Assembly: GCA_022447065.1 (NCBI GenBank)
Contig: JAKUUM010000005.1
Span: forward strand, 1 to 64,000
DNA from: SAR86 cluster bacterium
Lineage (GTDB): Bacteria; Pseudomonadota; Gammaproteobacteria; Magnimaribacterales; Magnimaribacteraceae
DNA: 64,000 nucleotides
Direction of reading: 5' to 3'
Shown here: one piece after another, positions 34,153-42,951 of the stretch
Layout: each line of letters begins with the position of its first letter
Position numbering within the stretch: the stretch's first letter is position 1
Notes under the pieces: model-generated
The model's input: the letters and a program-made list of their open reading frames with translations, nothing else
The model's database searches: none
What the model was told of the DNA's origin: nothing
Program-made: the position numbers and the translations under genes

Positions 34153-35073
34153 TTAACCAAAACTAGGGTCTATTATGGGCTCTATATATTTTATAGGAGA
34201 GCTTTTAGGATCATCGTAAGAAAGGATTTCCCAGGTTTCAGGTCTGGAAATTAACTCTCTTAAAAGAGCATTATTAACAGTATGTCCAGATTTGTAACCT
34301 TCAAAAGAGCCAACCATATTATGACCTAAAAGATAGAGGTCTCCAATTGAATCCAATATTTTATGTTTGACCATCTCGTCTTCAAACCTAATGCCTTCTT
34401 CATTAAGAATTGAGTCATCACCAAGAGCTATGGCATTCTTCATGCTCGCTCCCAGTGCCAGATTCCCATCATTTAGTATTTCAAGGTCTTTCATTAGACC
34501 AAAGGTTCTTGCTCTCGAAACCTCTTTCACAAAAGAAGTGCCATTAAAATTAACTGAAGCCACATTAGAGTATTTTTTATAAACTGGGTGATCATAAATC
34601 ATAGTAAAAGTTACTTTAAAGCCTTCAAAAGGACAAACCTCTGCCCAAGCATCATTCAATTCAACTCTTACCTTTTCTTTAATTCGAATGAATTTCTTTG
34701 GTTTTTTTTGTTCGTTTATACCTGCAGACTGTATTAAAAATACAAAAGGACCAGCGCTTCCATCCATGATGGGTATTTCAGCAGCGTTTACTTCTACATA
34801 AGCATTATCAATACCAAGTCCGGCCAAAGCAGCAAGTAAGTGTTCAACAGTAGAAATTTTTACCTCTTTATTGCATAAGGTGGTTGAAAGGGTAGTATCA
34901 CTAACATTTTCTGCTCTTGCTTTAATTTCAACTACAGGATCAATGTCAGTTCTTTTAAATATGATTCCTGTATCAGGAGGTGCAGGCTTCAGTTCTAGTG
35001 AGATAGGGTCGCCACTATGAAGTCCAACACCAAATGCCTTAATGGAGTTTGTTAGAGTCCTTTGAGCTAGCAT
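34153..35073 (-). CDS. lpxC: UDP-3-O-acyl-N-acetylglucosamine deacetylase
   Basis: A 306-residue LpxC, the committed step of lipid A synthesis. The zinc site includes Glu77-His78 in [10 protein letters not shown] and the later [15 protein letters not shown] block, which holds the other His and Asp ligands. [13 protein letters not shown] is diagnostic. This shows a lipopolysaccharide-bearing outer membrane. In E. coli lpxC closes the dcw cluster; here it stands between rlmB and secA, with no ftsZ in this window. Confidence 0.97.
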   Translation of the reverse strand: MLAQRTLTNSIKAFGVGLHSGDPISLELKPAPPDTGIIFKRTDIDPVVEIKARAENVSDTTLSTTLCNKEVKISTVEHLLAALAGLGIDNAYVEVNAAEIPIMDGSAGPFVFLIQSAGINEQKKPKKFIRIKEKVRVELNDAWAEVCPFEGFKVTFTMIYDHPVYKKYSNVASVNFNGTSFVKEVSRARTFGLMKDLEILNDGNLALGASMKNAIALGDDSILNEEGIRFEDEMVKHKILDSIGDLYLLGHNMVGSFEGYKSGHTVNNALLRELISRPETWEILSYDDPKSSPIKYIEPIIDPSFG

Positions 35074-35094
35074 CGATCTATTCTAAATAAAACG

Positions 35095-35835
35095 TTAACT
35101 TTTCCTAATGAATTCAAATAATAAAATTCCAGATGCCACCGAGGCATTTAGGCTTTCCATTTGACCCGGCATATCAATTTTGACCAATTTATCACAATTC
35201 TCAGTAGTTAGTGTCCTAAGTCCTTTATCCTCTGAGCCAATTACAAGAGCACTTTTCTTATCAAAATTTAAGTTTGTATAACTTTCTTTTGCTGTTTTTT
35301 CAGCTCCTATTATTTGAACCCCTGATGATTGCATTTTCTTTAAACTTCTCACTAAATTTGTGACAACTATAAAGGGTACAAGTTCAGATCCTCCAGATGA
35401 AATCTTTCTAACTGTAGAGTTAAGATGGCAGGATCTATTTTTGGGCACAATAACTGCGTCAACATTCGCAGCTGCAGCGTTTCTTAAGCAGGCCCCAACA
35501 TTATGAGGATCAGTTATATGGTCTAGCACCAAAAAGAGCAAAGATTCCTTTTTTAATAGTTCCCCTAAAAGTGATTCATCCTCTTCTTTTCTTTTGTCAC
35601 AAAGAAGAGCCAACCCTTGATGGTTACTATCTTTACAATAGAGATCAAAGAAATTTTTTGTTTCCAAAGAAATATTTACTCCTTTTAATTTAGCTTTAGA
35701 AGAAATACGCTTAATTCTTGAGTTAAGTTTTGAGTCTAAAATATAAAGAGTTTCAACACTGTCATGTCTAGCAGTCAAAACTGTTTCAATGAGGTTGATG
35801 CCACAGATAATCTCTTGATGGTGTTTAATTCTCAT
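35095..35835 (-). CDS. rlmB: 23S rRNA (guanosine-2'-O-)-methyltransferase RlmB
   Basis: A 246-residue SPOUT methyltransferase that modifies G2251 of 23S rRNA in E. coli. SpoU motifs are LDHITDPHNVGACLRNAAA, VIGSEDKGL and the knot segment IDMPGQMESLNASVASGI. A substrate-binding N-terminal domain precedes them. It overlaps the end of rnr by four bases, the same rnr-rlmB pairing as E. coli, and leads into lpxC. Confidence 0.94.
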   Translation of the reverse strand: MRIKHHQEIICGINLIETVLTARHDSVETLYILDSKLNSRIKRISSKAKLKGVNISLETKNFFDLYCKDSNHQGLALLCDKRKEEDESLLGELLKKESLLFLVLDHITDPHNVGACLRNAAAANVDAVIVPKNRSCHLNSTVRKISSGGSELVPFIVVTNLVRSLKKMQSSGVQIIGAEKTAKESYTNLNFDKKSALVIGSEDKGLRTLTTENCDKLVKIDMPGQMESLNASVASGILLFEFIRKS

Positions 35836-37820
35836 CTTGTAATATCTAAATCAATTCTGTTCGATAAAACATCTACATTTTTAATCCTAGCTGAAACAGG
35901 ATCACCCAGATAGTAACCTTGGCCCGAAGACTTTCCTATCAAACTCTTCGAGTCTTCGTCGAATAAATAATAGTCATGTTTAGGTAGGTTTTTTATATGG
36001 CAGAGTCCTTCTATGCCTAAATCTGTTATATGGATAAAAATCCCAAAGTTTGTTATACCTGAGATATTTCCTTGGAAGGATTTTTGCCTATGTTTTAGTG
36101 CTAGTTCGCACTTAAGTGTGTTAAGTGCATTTCTTGAAGCCCCTTCAGCTTCACGTTCTTTGGTAGAGGATAGGTCTGCAATTTTTTTTATTTCCTCTAA
36201 TTTAAAAGGATACTTTTTCACATTTAAATTAGTCTTTTTGATCTCATTTATTTTTAGTTTTCCACTTTGATTCTGACTTAAGAGCCCTTTGATAGCTCTA
36301 TGAACCATTAAATCAGGGTATCTTCTTATAGGTGATGTGAAATGAGTGTAAGCAGAATAAGATAAGGCAAAATGTTCTGAAAGTTTCGCGCTATAAATAG
36401 CTAGATTTAAAGATTGGAGGATTTGCATATGAATAGCTTCTCGGTCTTTTCTATCTGCCACTAATTCTATTAAATTAGAAAAATCCTCAACTAGACCTTC
36501 AGGGCGTATTTTTATATTAATGCTTCTTGATCGAACAAATGCTTGAAGCTGATTGATGCTTAAAATATCTGGTTTTGGATGAATTCTATAGATAGATGGT
36601 AATTTTGATTTTGAAAGGATTTTAGCAGCACTAATATTTGCTAACAACATACATTCTTCTATGACTTTGTGGGCTGTATTTCTTTTTGTTTTAACGAATT
36701 TTTCTATTTTCCCATTTTGTATTTTTGGTATGTAGTCTGGAATTATGAGTTCAAGAGCATATCTTGAAATTTTCTTTACTTTCAATAGGTCATAAATTTC
36801 TTTGAGAGATCTTAAAGAATTAGCAAGATGCTCTGGATACTCTTTTTTTTCAAAAAATTTGTTGGTCTCTTCATATGTTAACCTTTCTTTAGATTCAATA
36901 ATTCCCTCAAAAAAGACAGCTTCCATAAGTGTACCGTTCTTATCAATCTCTGCTTTACAAACCAAGCACACTTTTCTTTCATCTGGATTCAGGGAGCATA
37001 ATTCGTTGCTTATCTCTTCAGGTAGCATTGGAAGAACTTGATTTGTGAAGTAAATTGAAGTTCCTCTTTTTCTTGCCTCTTGATCAATATAACTACCGAC
37101 TTTTACATAATGACTTACATCTGCAATAGCTACATATAAATTAAAGTTGCCTTTTTTATTTTTTTCAGCGAATACAGCATCATCAAAGTCTTTAGCGTTT
37201 TTTCCATCTATAGTTACAAAAGCTAGATGCGATAAATCTTTTCTTAAACCTGATGAGAATGAATCTAATTTTTTTATCTTCTTTAATTCATTAATTATGT
37301 TCCTGCTCCAAGTAGTTCTGAGATTGAATCTAGAGATAGCAATTTCATTTGCTTTACTCTCAGAGTTTGATTCATCCAATATCTGTTCTATGTAACCTTT
37401 TGCAGGGGAACTAATTGTTGGTTGCTCAGTAACTTTGATTTTTGCAAGACTGGAAGGTTTTAGATTTTTTGGTAGTTTTCCAATAATATTTACGTAGTTA
37501 TATTTTCCAGAGTCTAATGGTGAAGCTTTGTAGCTTTTGCCAAACTTCTCAATTCTTCCTATAAATCTATAGGTATTAGATTCTAAAACCTTTTCAATTA
37601 TTGCCCATCCTATAGGAGAGAGAGAACATAGAACTTTGTCGCCTATAAATGCTTTTTTTAATTCTCTGACGGAGATCTTGTAAGTTTTTTCTCTTGATAG
37701 AACCTTTACTCTAAATCTATTATTTTTAGACTTTTGAAGTAATCCAACTACTTTAGAGTGGTTCTTTTTGCTTTTTCGAAGTCTTTTTTTTCTACTTCTA
37801 CTTAAAGGTTTATAACCCAT
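35832..37820 (-). CDS. rnr: Ribonuclease R
   Basis: A 662-residue RNase II/R exoribonuclease, well short of the 813 residues of E. coli RNase R. The catalytic core is intact: VTIDGKNAKDFDDAVF supplies the metal-binding aspartates, and AYTHFTSPIRRYPDL the C-terminal signature. An S1 domain closes the protein (NISGITNFGIFIHIT). The N-terminus is a lysine/arginine-rich stretch and a cold-shock domain, and the winged-helix and long basic tail of E. coli RNase R appear absent. The pairing with rlmB supports RNase R over RNase II. Confidence 0.9.
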   Translation of the reverse strand: MGYKPLSRSRKKRLRKSKKNHSKVVGLLQKSKNNRFRVKVLSREKTYKISVRELKKAFIGDKVLCSLSPIGWAIIEKVLESNTYRFIGRIEKFGKSYKASPLDSGKYNYVNIIGKLPKNLKPSSLAKIKVTEQPTISSPAKGYIEQILDESNSESKANEIAISRFNLRTTWSRNIINELKKIKKLDSFSSGLRKDLSHLAFVTIDGKNAKDFDDAVFAEKNKKGNFNLYVAIADVSHYVKVGSYIDQEARKRGTSIYFTNQVLPMLPEEISNELCSLNPDERKVCLVCKAEIDKNGTLMEAVFFEGIIESKERLTYEETNKFFEKKEYPEHLANSLRSLKEIYDLLKVKKISRYALELIIPDYIPKIQNGKIEKFVKTKRNTAHKVIEECMLLANISAAKILSKSKLPSIYRIHPKPDILSINQLQAFVRSRSINIKIRPEGLVEDFSNLIELVADRKDREAIHMQILQSLNLAIYSAKLSEHFALSYSAYTHFTSPIRRYPDLMVHRAIKGLLSQNQSGKLKINEIKKTNLNVKKYPFKLEEIKKIADLSSTKEREAEGASRNALNTLKCELALKHRQKSFQGNISGITNFGIFIHITDLGIEGLCHIKNLPKHDYYLFDEDSKSLIGKSSGQGYYLGDPVSARIKNVDVLSNRIDLDITR

Positions 37821-37919
37821 GTCTTAGTATGAAATAAGTAACGTTATAAAATTTTCAATTTTTATTTTGAGCGACTTAATGATATGTTTCTTTTAATTAA
37901 ATTATAAGGAGTGTAGTAC

Positions 37920-38075
37920 TTGTTAGGTGTAATAATATATTTATTCTTTGTAACCGGCCTTTTTCTTTTATGGCAACTCTCTAAAGGAGAGAAAATAGGA
38001 AGCAGGTTGGGTCTTTTAACTGGAATCTGGGGGGTGGTTATAGTTTTTTACATAGTGATGGTGATGATTTTTTAA
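37920..38075 (+). CDS. Candidate 51-residue two-helix membrane protein
   Basis: A TTG at 37920 is preceded by an AAGGAG ribosome site 9 bases upstream and opens a 51-codon frame. The product has two hydrophobic helices (GVIIYLFFVTGLFLLW and TGIWGVVIVFYIVMVMIF) joined by a short charged loop (SKGEKIGSR), a layout common among real small membrane proteins. It lies divergent from rnr, otherwise in a gap of 350 bases. No known family is recognised. The frame and ribosome site support it, but conservation is not shown. Confidence 0.55.
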   Translation: MLGVIIYLFFVTGLFLLWQLSKGEKIGSRLGLLTGIWGVVIVFYIVMVMIF

Positions 38076-38172
38076 GGAAAAAACATGGCCTTAAATATTG
38101 TTGGAAAATTACAAAAAAATATAAAACCTTCAATACTTTCTTCTTATTAGCGTACAGAAAAAAATTCAAAGC
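38076..38172 (+). other. AT-rich spacer, possibly a 21-codon reading frame
   Basis: After the small membrane ORF, an ATG at 38084 with AAGGAAAA before it opens a 21-codon frame ending TAG. It is too short to support as a gene. The rest is AT-rich and carries no clear terminator for the facing tRNA-Thr gene. Confidence 0.2.
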
Positions 38173-38248
38173 TGGAGCTGGCGATTGGATTCGAACCAAC
38201 GACCGGCTGATTACAAATCAGCTGCTCTACCAACTGAGCTACGCCAGC
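38173..38248 (-). tRNA. tRNA-Thr (anticodon TGT)
   Basis: A 76-base cloverleaf with encoded CCA: acceptor GCTGGCG/CGCCAGC, D stem GCTC/GAGC, anticodon stem GCTGA/TCAGC with loop TTTGTAA, T stem GTTGG/CCAAT. It lies downstream of birA on the same strand, inverted relative to the tRNA-Tyr/tRNA-Thr genes that follow. In E. coli thrU-tyrU-glyT-thrT lie together on one strand. Confidence 0.97.
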
Positions 38249-38261
38249 TTAATCTTGCGGC

Positions 38262-38270
38262 ATTCTATCA
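38262..38270 (-). promoter_or_regulatory. Extended -10 promoter for tRNA-Thr(TGT)
   Basis: On the minus strand TGA-TAGAAT forms an extended -10 element 13 bases before the tRNA, with a GC-rich discriminator (GCCGC) after it. No good -35 is seen, so the TGn element would compensate. The tRNA could then be made independently of birA. Confidence 0.5.
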
Positions 38271-38299
38271 CACCACAATTAAGTCCCTTTCAGCTGAAA

Positions 38300-39094
38300 T
38301 CAGATTTTTCTTAAGGATGTTTCTCCGTACCTTAGATTATGAGTTTTGTATTTTTCTCTAAAAATTAATTCTCCTTTATCTGTTACTCCAACAACTTTTC
38401 CAGTTAAGGAGACTTCATCAAATGTTGCAACGCATTCTCTGTTTTTTAGTAGATTAACTTCTTCAAAGAATGGTTTGTAGTAAAGAAACCCCTTCCTTTC
38501 AAAAATACCTACTAATTCGAGTATGGCATCTAAAATTAATCCAGCAATTAAGTTTCTATTTAAATCTCTTCCTAAATGAAGACTTAAGGAAGTCCAGTTT
38601 TGATCAATGGCTGAACCTTCTTCACTAGACATTAAAACATTTAAACCAATGCCTACAACTATTCCAGTTCCTTCTTTATTTGAAGTTGTTTCAATGAGAA
38701 TTCCTCCAACTTTCTTATCAGATAAAAATAAATCGTTAGGCCATTTTATTTTTAGCGATTCGGACAGCGTAGGTTTAAGTTTTTGAGAAATAGCTACAGC
38801 TACACTTAGACTTAGACCTTCTAGTTGTGCCGGTTTTAATAAAGACTTCCAAGCTAAGGAGAAATAAATATTCAGATTGGGAGGACTAATCCAGGTTTTA
38901 CCACTTCTTCCTCTTCCAGATATCTGTTGTTCTGCAAAAATAGCATAACATTTATTAACTTCCGCGATATCAGAGAGTATTTTCTTAGCTTCATCATTAG
39001 TTGAACCTGTTTTATCCAGTATTACTAGAACTTCTAAAGATTCTTTATTTGGTTTTGATATTCTTTTAAGTATCTCTTTTTTTCTTAGTAACAT
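38300..39094 (-). CDS. birA: Biotin--protein ligase, class I (no DNA-binding domain)
   Basis: A 264-residue ligase that activates biotin and attaches it to the acetyl-CoA carboxylase carrier protein. The biotinyl-AMP loop is GRGRSGKTW (60-68) and KWPNDLFLSDKKVGG (117-131) is the biotin-binding lysine block. E. coli BirA has about 60 more N-terminal residues that form a winged helix; here only about 25 residues precede the catalytic domain, so it cannot act as the biotin operon repressor. Neighbours are tRNA genes, as in E. coli. Confidence 0.92.
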   Translation of the reverse strand: MLLRKKEILKRISKPNKESLEVLVILDKTGSTNDEAKKILSDIAEVNKCYAIFAEQQISGRGRSGKTWISPPNLNIYFSLAWKSLLKPAQLEGLSLSVAVAISQKLKPTLSESLKIKWPNDLFLSDKKVGGILIETTSNKEGTGIVVGIGLNVLMSSEEGSAIDQNWTSLSLHLGRDLNRNLIAGLILDAILELVGIFERKGFLYYKPFFEEVNLLKNRECVATFDEVSLTGKVVGVTDKGELIFREKYKTHNLRYGETSLRKI

Positions 39095-39143
39095 TCTTTT
39101 TTACTCATAATTCTTTGAAGCATAACAAATCTATTAAATTAAG

Positions 39144-39172
39144 TTGACAAGGTATTGTGTCAGTCGCAGAAT
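39144..39172 (+). promoter_or_regulatory. Sigma70-type promoter of tRNA-Tyr
   Basis: A perfect -35 TTGACA (39144-39149), a 17-base spacer and a CAGAAT -10 (39167-39172) precede tRNA-Tyr by 21 bases. The start region is GC-rich (TGCCCGC), the discriminator type linked to stringent control of stable RNA genes. Confidence 0.8.
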
Positions 39173-39193
39173 TGCCCGCTATTTTCAACAGAA

Positions 39194-39278
39194 GGAGGGG
39201 TTGGGGAGCGGTCAAACCCAGCAGACTGTAAATCTGCCGCCTCGTGCTTCGCAGGTTCGAATCCTGCCCCCTCCACCA
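39194..39278 (+). tRNA. tRNA-Tyr (anticodon GTA)
   Basis: An 85-base class II tRNA with long variable arm and encoded CCA. Acceptor stem GGAGGGG/CCCCTCC, anticodon stem GCAGA/TCTGC with loop CTGTAAA, T stem GCAGG/CCTGC. The -35/-10 pair upstream supports its own transcript. Confidence 0.97.
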
Positions 39279-39472
39279 GTGAGTAAAATTAACTCTCAAA
39301 TAATAGAAAAATACTTGCAATAAAAGGCTAAACGGTCTATAAACACGCACCGAGCTTTGGGTTGTTAGTGGGTTTCGCATTGTATTTAACTTTTTGAATT
39401 ATAAAGGTTTTATTTATCTGTTCATTCAGGACGCTCATTTCTACCCTAAAAGTCAGTAAAACTAAGGCTTTG
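39279..39472 (+). other. Spacer between tRNA-Tyr and tRNA-Thr with no tRNA-Gly
   Basis: In E. coli a tRNA-Gly gene sits between the tyrosine and threonine tRNAs. Here the 194 bases hold only the tuf-side promoter and an AT-rich leader of about 120 bases; I could fold no cloverleaf from it. Confidence 0.6.
39315..39343 (+). promoter_or_regulatory. Promoter of the tRNA-Thr / tuf operon
   Basis: TTGCAA (39315-39320), a 17-base spacer and TATAAA (39338-39343), followed by CACGCACCG. It would start a transcript near 39350 through tRNA-Thr(GGT), tuf, tRNA-Trp, secE and nusG into rplK, since no later promoter or terminator is obvious before rplJ. Confidence 0.8.
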
Positions 39473-39548
<76 letters not shown>

Positions 39549-39578
39549 GATAACATTGTTTTTGAAGAGGAATAAAAA

Positions 39579-40763
39579 ATGGCAAAAGAAAAATTTGAAA
39601 GAACGAAACCTCATGTAAATGTGGGAACTATTGGACATGTCGACCATGGAAAGACTACCCTTACTGCAGCCCTAACCAAGGTCTGTGCCGAAGCAAGAGG
39701 TGGTGAATTTATTACCTTTGATGGTATAGATAACGCACCCGAAGAAAGAGAACGTGGTATTACCATAGCAACATCCCATGTCGAGTACGATTCAGAAGCG
39801 AGACACTACGCGCATGTAGACTGTCCTGGTCATGCTGATTACGTGAAGAATATGATTACTGGTGCAGCACAAATGGATGGAGCCATTTTGGTTGTGAGTG
39901 CAGCTGATGGTCCGATGCCTCAAACAAGAGAACATATCCTTCTTGCTAGACAAGTTGGAGTTAAACACATAGTAGTTTTTTTGAATAAAGCAGATCAAGT
40001 TGATGATGCTGAGCTTATTGAGCTTGTTGAAATGGAAGTAAGAGATCTTCTAACTGAGTATGAGTTTCCTGGAGATGATACTCCTGTAATCACTGGATCA
40101 GCCCTGAAAGCTTTAGAGGGAGATGCAGATAATGTAGAGAAGATAAATGAGTTACTTAATTCTTTAGATTCTTTCATCCCTGAGCCAGTTAGAGAACTAG
40201 ATAAACCTTTTTTAATGCCTATTGAAGACATATTTACTATCCAGGGTAGAGGTACAGTTGTTACAGGAAGAATAGAAAGAGGCGAAATTAAAGTTAACGA
40301 AGCAATTGAGATTGTGGGCATTAGGGAGACTTCTAAGACCACTTGTACTGGTGTAGAAATGTTCAGAAAGCTCCTTGATGAAGGTAGAGCAGGGGAGAAT
40401 GTTGGCATTCTTCTTAGAGGAACTGAAAGAGATGAAGTAGAAAGGGGTCAAGTTTTAGCTGAACCAGGATCTATAACTCCTCACACCAAATTTGAGGCTC
40501 AGGTATATGTTTTAACTAAAGAAGAAGGAGGAAGGCACACCCCATTTTTTAAGGGATATAGACCTCAATTTTATGTCAGAACCACTGATGTAACCGGAGC
40601 AGTTGAATTGCCTGCAGATGTTGAAATGGTAATGCCTGGAGATGACCTAAGTATCTCAGTGGAACTCATTTCTCCTGTTGCTATGGAAGAGGGAATGAAC
40701 TTTGCTATTAGAGAAGGCGGAAGAACTGTTGGTTCTGGAGTAGTCTCTAAAATTATTGAGTAG
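39579..40763 (+). CDS. tuf: Elongation factor Tu
   Basis: A 394-residue EF-Tu, the GTPase that brings aminoacyl-tRNA to the ribosome. [13 protein letters not shown] (P-loop), [12 protein letters not shown] (switch II) and NKAD are all conserved, and the C-terminus GVVSKIIE is normal. A GAGGAA ribosome site is 9 bases upstream. It is probably the only tuf in the genome, because the usual second copy after fusA is absent. Its TAG stop codon shares two bases with the first bases of tRNA-Trp. Confidence 0.99.
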   Translation: MAKEKFERTKPHVNVGTIGHVDHGKTTLTAALTKVCAEARGGEFITFDGIDNAPEERERGITIATSHVEYDSEARHYAHVDCPGHADYVKNMITGAAQMDGAILVVSAADGPMPQTREHILLARQVGVKHIVVFLNKADQVDDAELIELVEMEVRDLLTEYEFPGDDTPVITGSALKALEGDADNVEKINELLNSLDSFIPEPVRELDKPFLMPIEDIFTIQGRGTVVTGRIERGEIKVNEAIEIVGIRETSKTTCTGVEMFRKLLDEGRAGENVGILLRGTERDEVERGQVLAEPGSITPHTKFEAQVYVLTKEEGGRHTPFFKGYRPQFYVRTTDVTGAVELPADVEMVMPGDDLSISVELISPVAMEEGMNFAIREGGRTVGSGVVSKIIE

Positions 40764-40837
40764 GCCAGTAGCTCAATTGGCAGAGCGGTGGTCTCCAAAA
40801 CCACAGGTTGGGGGTTCGATTCCCTCCTGGCCTGCCA
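40762..40837 (+). tRNA. tRNA-Trp (anticodon CCA), overlapping the tuf stop codon
   Basis: A 76-base cloverleaf with CCA: acceptor AGGCCAG/CTGGCCT, discriminator G, D stem GCTC/GAGC, anticodon stem GTGGT/ACCAC with loop CTCCAAA, T stem GGGGG/CCCTC. Base 1 is the A at 40762, which is the second base of the tuf TAG stop codon (40761-40763). A tuf-trnW-secE order is known in some gammaproteobacteria, but usually with a gap. Confidence 0.97.
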
Positions 40838-40872
40838 GCTTGATTGAAGAACTAAGAAGGTAAGAATAAGAA

Positions 40873-41235
40873 ATGGAAGCTAGATTAGGAGGCCTTATGC
40901 AAAATTATTTTCGTTGGTTAGCAGGCTTGTTTCTTGTAGGGATAGCAGTGTATGGAAATTCCTATTATTCTTTAGAACCTCTTTTGTATAGAGTTCTTAG
41001 CGTTATACTCCTAACGGGATTAGCTGTTGCCGTTTTACTAACTACAGTAGAAGGTAAAGGTGCCTTAAAAGTAATTTTAGAATCGCGGTCTGAAATCAGA
41101 AGAGTTATTTGGCCCTCTAGAGTTGAAACAACACAAACAACCTTAATTGTGATAGTAGCTATAACAATGGCTGGGTTAGTTCTTTGGGGTTTAGATTCGT
41201 TGTTTGGTTGGGTCACTACAAGTTTATTGGGATAG
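40873..41235 (+). CDS. secE: Preprotein translocase subunit SecE
   Basis: A 120-residue SecE with three membrane helices, the gammaproteobacterial form. The conserved cytoplasmic segment [20 protein letters not shown] precedes the third helix. The start is uncertain: the ATG at 40873 has a distant AAGG, whereas the ATG at 40897 has a strong AGGAGG only 4 bases away, giving a protein eight residues shorter. The N-terminus is variable in the family and does not decide. It is followed by nusG 8 bases later. Confidence 0.93.
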   Translation: MEARLGGLMQNYFRWLAGLFLVGIAVYGNSYYSLEPLLYRVLSVILLTGLAVAVLLTTVEGKGALKVILESRSEIRRVIWPSRVETTQTTLIVIVAITMAGLVLWGLDSLFGWVTTSLLG

Positions 41236-41243
41236 TGAAGTCT

Positions 41244-41771
41244 ATGGAGTGGTATGTAGTTCATGCCTATTCAGGTTATGAGAATAAAGTGAGAGAGACT
41301 TTAATTGAAAGAATAGAAAGATTTGGTATGGAAGAAAATTTTGGTGAAATTATGGTTCCATCTGAAGAAGTAATTGAATTAAGAGGAGGTCAAGAAAGAA
41401 AAATTCAAAGAAAATTTTTCCCGGGATATGTACTGGTAAACATGGTACTTAACGATTCTACTTGGCATTTGGTTAAAGGCACACCCAGAGTGATGGGTTT
41501 TGTTGGAGGTACGAAAGATAAGCCTTCCCCAATAAGTGAAACAGAGGCTAAAGAAATTATGCAGCAATTAGAACATGGTGCAGACGTCGCTAAACCGAAA
41601 ATTACTTTTGAACCTGGAGAAATGGTAAGGGTTATTGATGGACCATTTAATGATTTTAGTGGAGCCGTAGAAGAAGTTAATTATGAAAAAAGTAAGGTCA
41701 GAGTTGCAGTTCTTATCTTTGGAAGATCCACAGGTGTTGAGCTTCAGTTTAATCAAATTGAGAAGGCATAA
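41244..41771 (+). CDS. nusG: Transcription antitermination factor NusG
   Basis: A 175-residue NusG. The NGN domain opens with [14 protein letters not shown] and includes [10 protein letters not shown]; a linker leads to the KOW domain at [19 protein letters not shown]. It binds RNA polymerase and links it to Rho or the ribosome. The start at 41244 replaces an upstream in-frame ATG inside secE. Its TAA shares one base with the rplK start codon. Confidence 0.97.
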   Translation: MEWYVVHAYSGYENKVRETLIERIERFGMEENFGEIMVPSEEVIELRGGQERKIQRKFFPGYVLVNMVLNDSTWHLVKGTPRVMGFVGGTKDKPSPISETEAKEIMQQLEHGADVAKPKITFEPGEMVRVIDGPFNDFSGAVEEVNYEKSKVRVAVLIFGRSTGVELQFNQIEKA

Positions 41772-42199
41772 TGGCTAAACAGATAGAAGGGTATATAAAA
41801 TTACAAGTTCCTGCTGGTGGCGCCTCCCCAAGTCCTCCTGTAGGTCCTGCATTAGGTCAACAGGGTCTAAATCTCATGGAATTTTGTAAAACATTTAATG
41901 CAAGAACAAAGGAAATGGAGAAAGGATTACCAGTTCCTGTGGTAATTACAGTTTATCAAGATAAGAGCTTTGACTTTATTGTTAAAACTACTCCTGCGTC
42001 AATTCTCATAAAAAAGGCTGCTGGAATAGAAAAGGGGAGTGGAACACCAAACAGTTTAAAGGTTGGAAAAGTTACTAGGGCCCAGTTGGAAGAAATAGCT
42101 AAAGTTAAAGACGCAGATCTCACTGCAGCAGATATGGATGCGGCTGTTAGAACTTTAGAGGGAAGTGCTAGAAGTGCTGGAATAGAGGTAGAGGGTTGA
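41771..42199 (+). CDS. rplK: 50S ribosomal protein L11
   Basis: A 142-residue L11 of the GTPase-associated centre. [26 protein letters not shown] is the N-terminal signature, and the C-terminal RNA-binding domain ends in AGIEVEG. The ATG overlaps the nusG stop by one base, and its own TGA overlaps the rplA ATG by one base (TGATG). Confidence 0.98.
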   Translation: MAKQIEGYIKLQVPAGGASPSPPVGPALGQQGLNLMEFCKTFNARTKEMEKGLPVPVVITVYQDKSFDFIVKTTPASILIKKAAGIEKGSGTPNSLKVGKVTRAQLEEIAKVKDADLTAADMDAAVRTLEGSARSAGIEVEG

Positions 42200-42888
42200 T
42201 GGCGAAATTAAGTAAAAAGCAACTGCATTCTTCTACTATAGAAGAAAAGAAATATAATATTAATGACGCTATAGATTTTTTAAAATCTTCTCCTAAGGCA
42301 AATTTTGAAGAATCAGTCGATGTTGCTATAAATTTAGGAATAGATTCATCTAAATCAGACCAGAATGTAAGAAGCGCAACTTCCCTACCAGCGGGGACGG
42401 GTAAACCTTGTAAAGTAGCTGTCTTTGCTGAGGCTGATCTAGCTAAAGATGCAACTCAAGCAGGTGCGGATATTGTAGGAATGGAAGATTTAGCAGACAA
42501 GTTTAAAGCTGGTGAGATTGACTATGATGTTGTTATTGCTACACCTGATACTATGAAGATAGTTAGTCCCCTGGGAAAAATATTAGGTCCAAAGGGAATT
42601 ATGCCAAATCCAAAAACAGGTACCGTAACAAAAGATGTTGGTAATGCTGTGAAAAAAGCTAAGGCTGGCCAAGTTAGATACAGAGCTGATAGCAATGGAA
42701 TAGTTCATGGGAGGATTGGTGATCTCTCGTATAGTTCTGAACAAATTAAACAGAATATTGAGACTTTGTTAGAAGATTTGAAAAAAAATAAGCCAGCTTC
42801 TTCTAAAGGAGTTTTTATTAAAAAATTATCTTTAACATCAACTATGGGGGCCGGCATTGAAATTGATATGGCTTCTCTTAATTTTTAA
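42199..42888 (+). CDS. rplA: 50S ribosomal protein L1
   Basis: A 229-residue L1, which forms the L1 stalk and in E. coli represses its own operon. The domain II signature [19 protein letters not shown] is present. The ATG at 42199 is used rather than the TTG at 42196. It directly follows rplK, so their translation is coupled. Confidence 0.98.
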   Translation: MAKLSKKQLHSSTIEEKKYNINDAIDFLKSSPKANFEESVDVAINLGIDSSKSDQNVRSATSLPAGTGKPCKVAVFAEADLAKDATQAGADIVGMEDLADKFKAGEIDYDVVIATPDTMKIVSPLGKILGPKGIMPNPKTGTVTKDVGNAVKKAKAGQVRYRADSNGIVHGRIGDLSYSSEQIKQNIETLLEDLKKNKPASSKGVFIKKLSLTSTMGAGIEIDMASLNF

Positions 42889-42951
42889 GGTGATGAAATA
42901 GAAAATGTAATTCTTAGGTATGGTGCATTTATTGCGCATCTATCAAAAACC

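Noticed and set aside
38084-38149. A 21-codon frame with a ribosome-site-like AAGGAAAA
   Set aside because: Too short to support without conservation data, in AT-rich noncoding DNA.
39105-39380. A 91-codon minus-strand frame across tRNA-Tyr
   Set aside because: Also tRNA antisense translation (WWRGQDSNLRSTRRQIYSL type), with no independent support.
39279-39472. Possible tRNA-Gly remnant between tRNA-Tyr and tRNA-Thr
   Set aside because: I could not pair an acceptor stem or T arm anywhere in the stretch.
39995-40408. A 137-codon minus-strand frame opposite tuf
   Set aside because: Shadow of the highly conserved tuf reading frame; Ser/Leu-rich composition typical of antisense frames.
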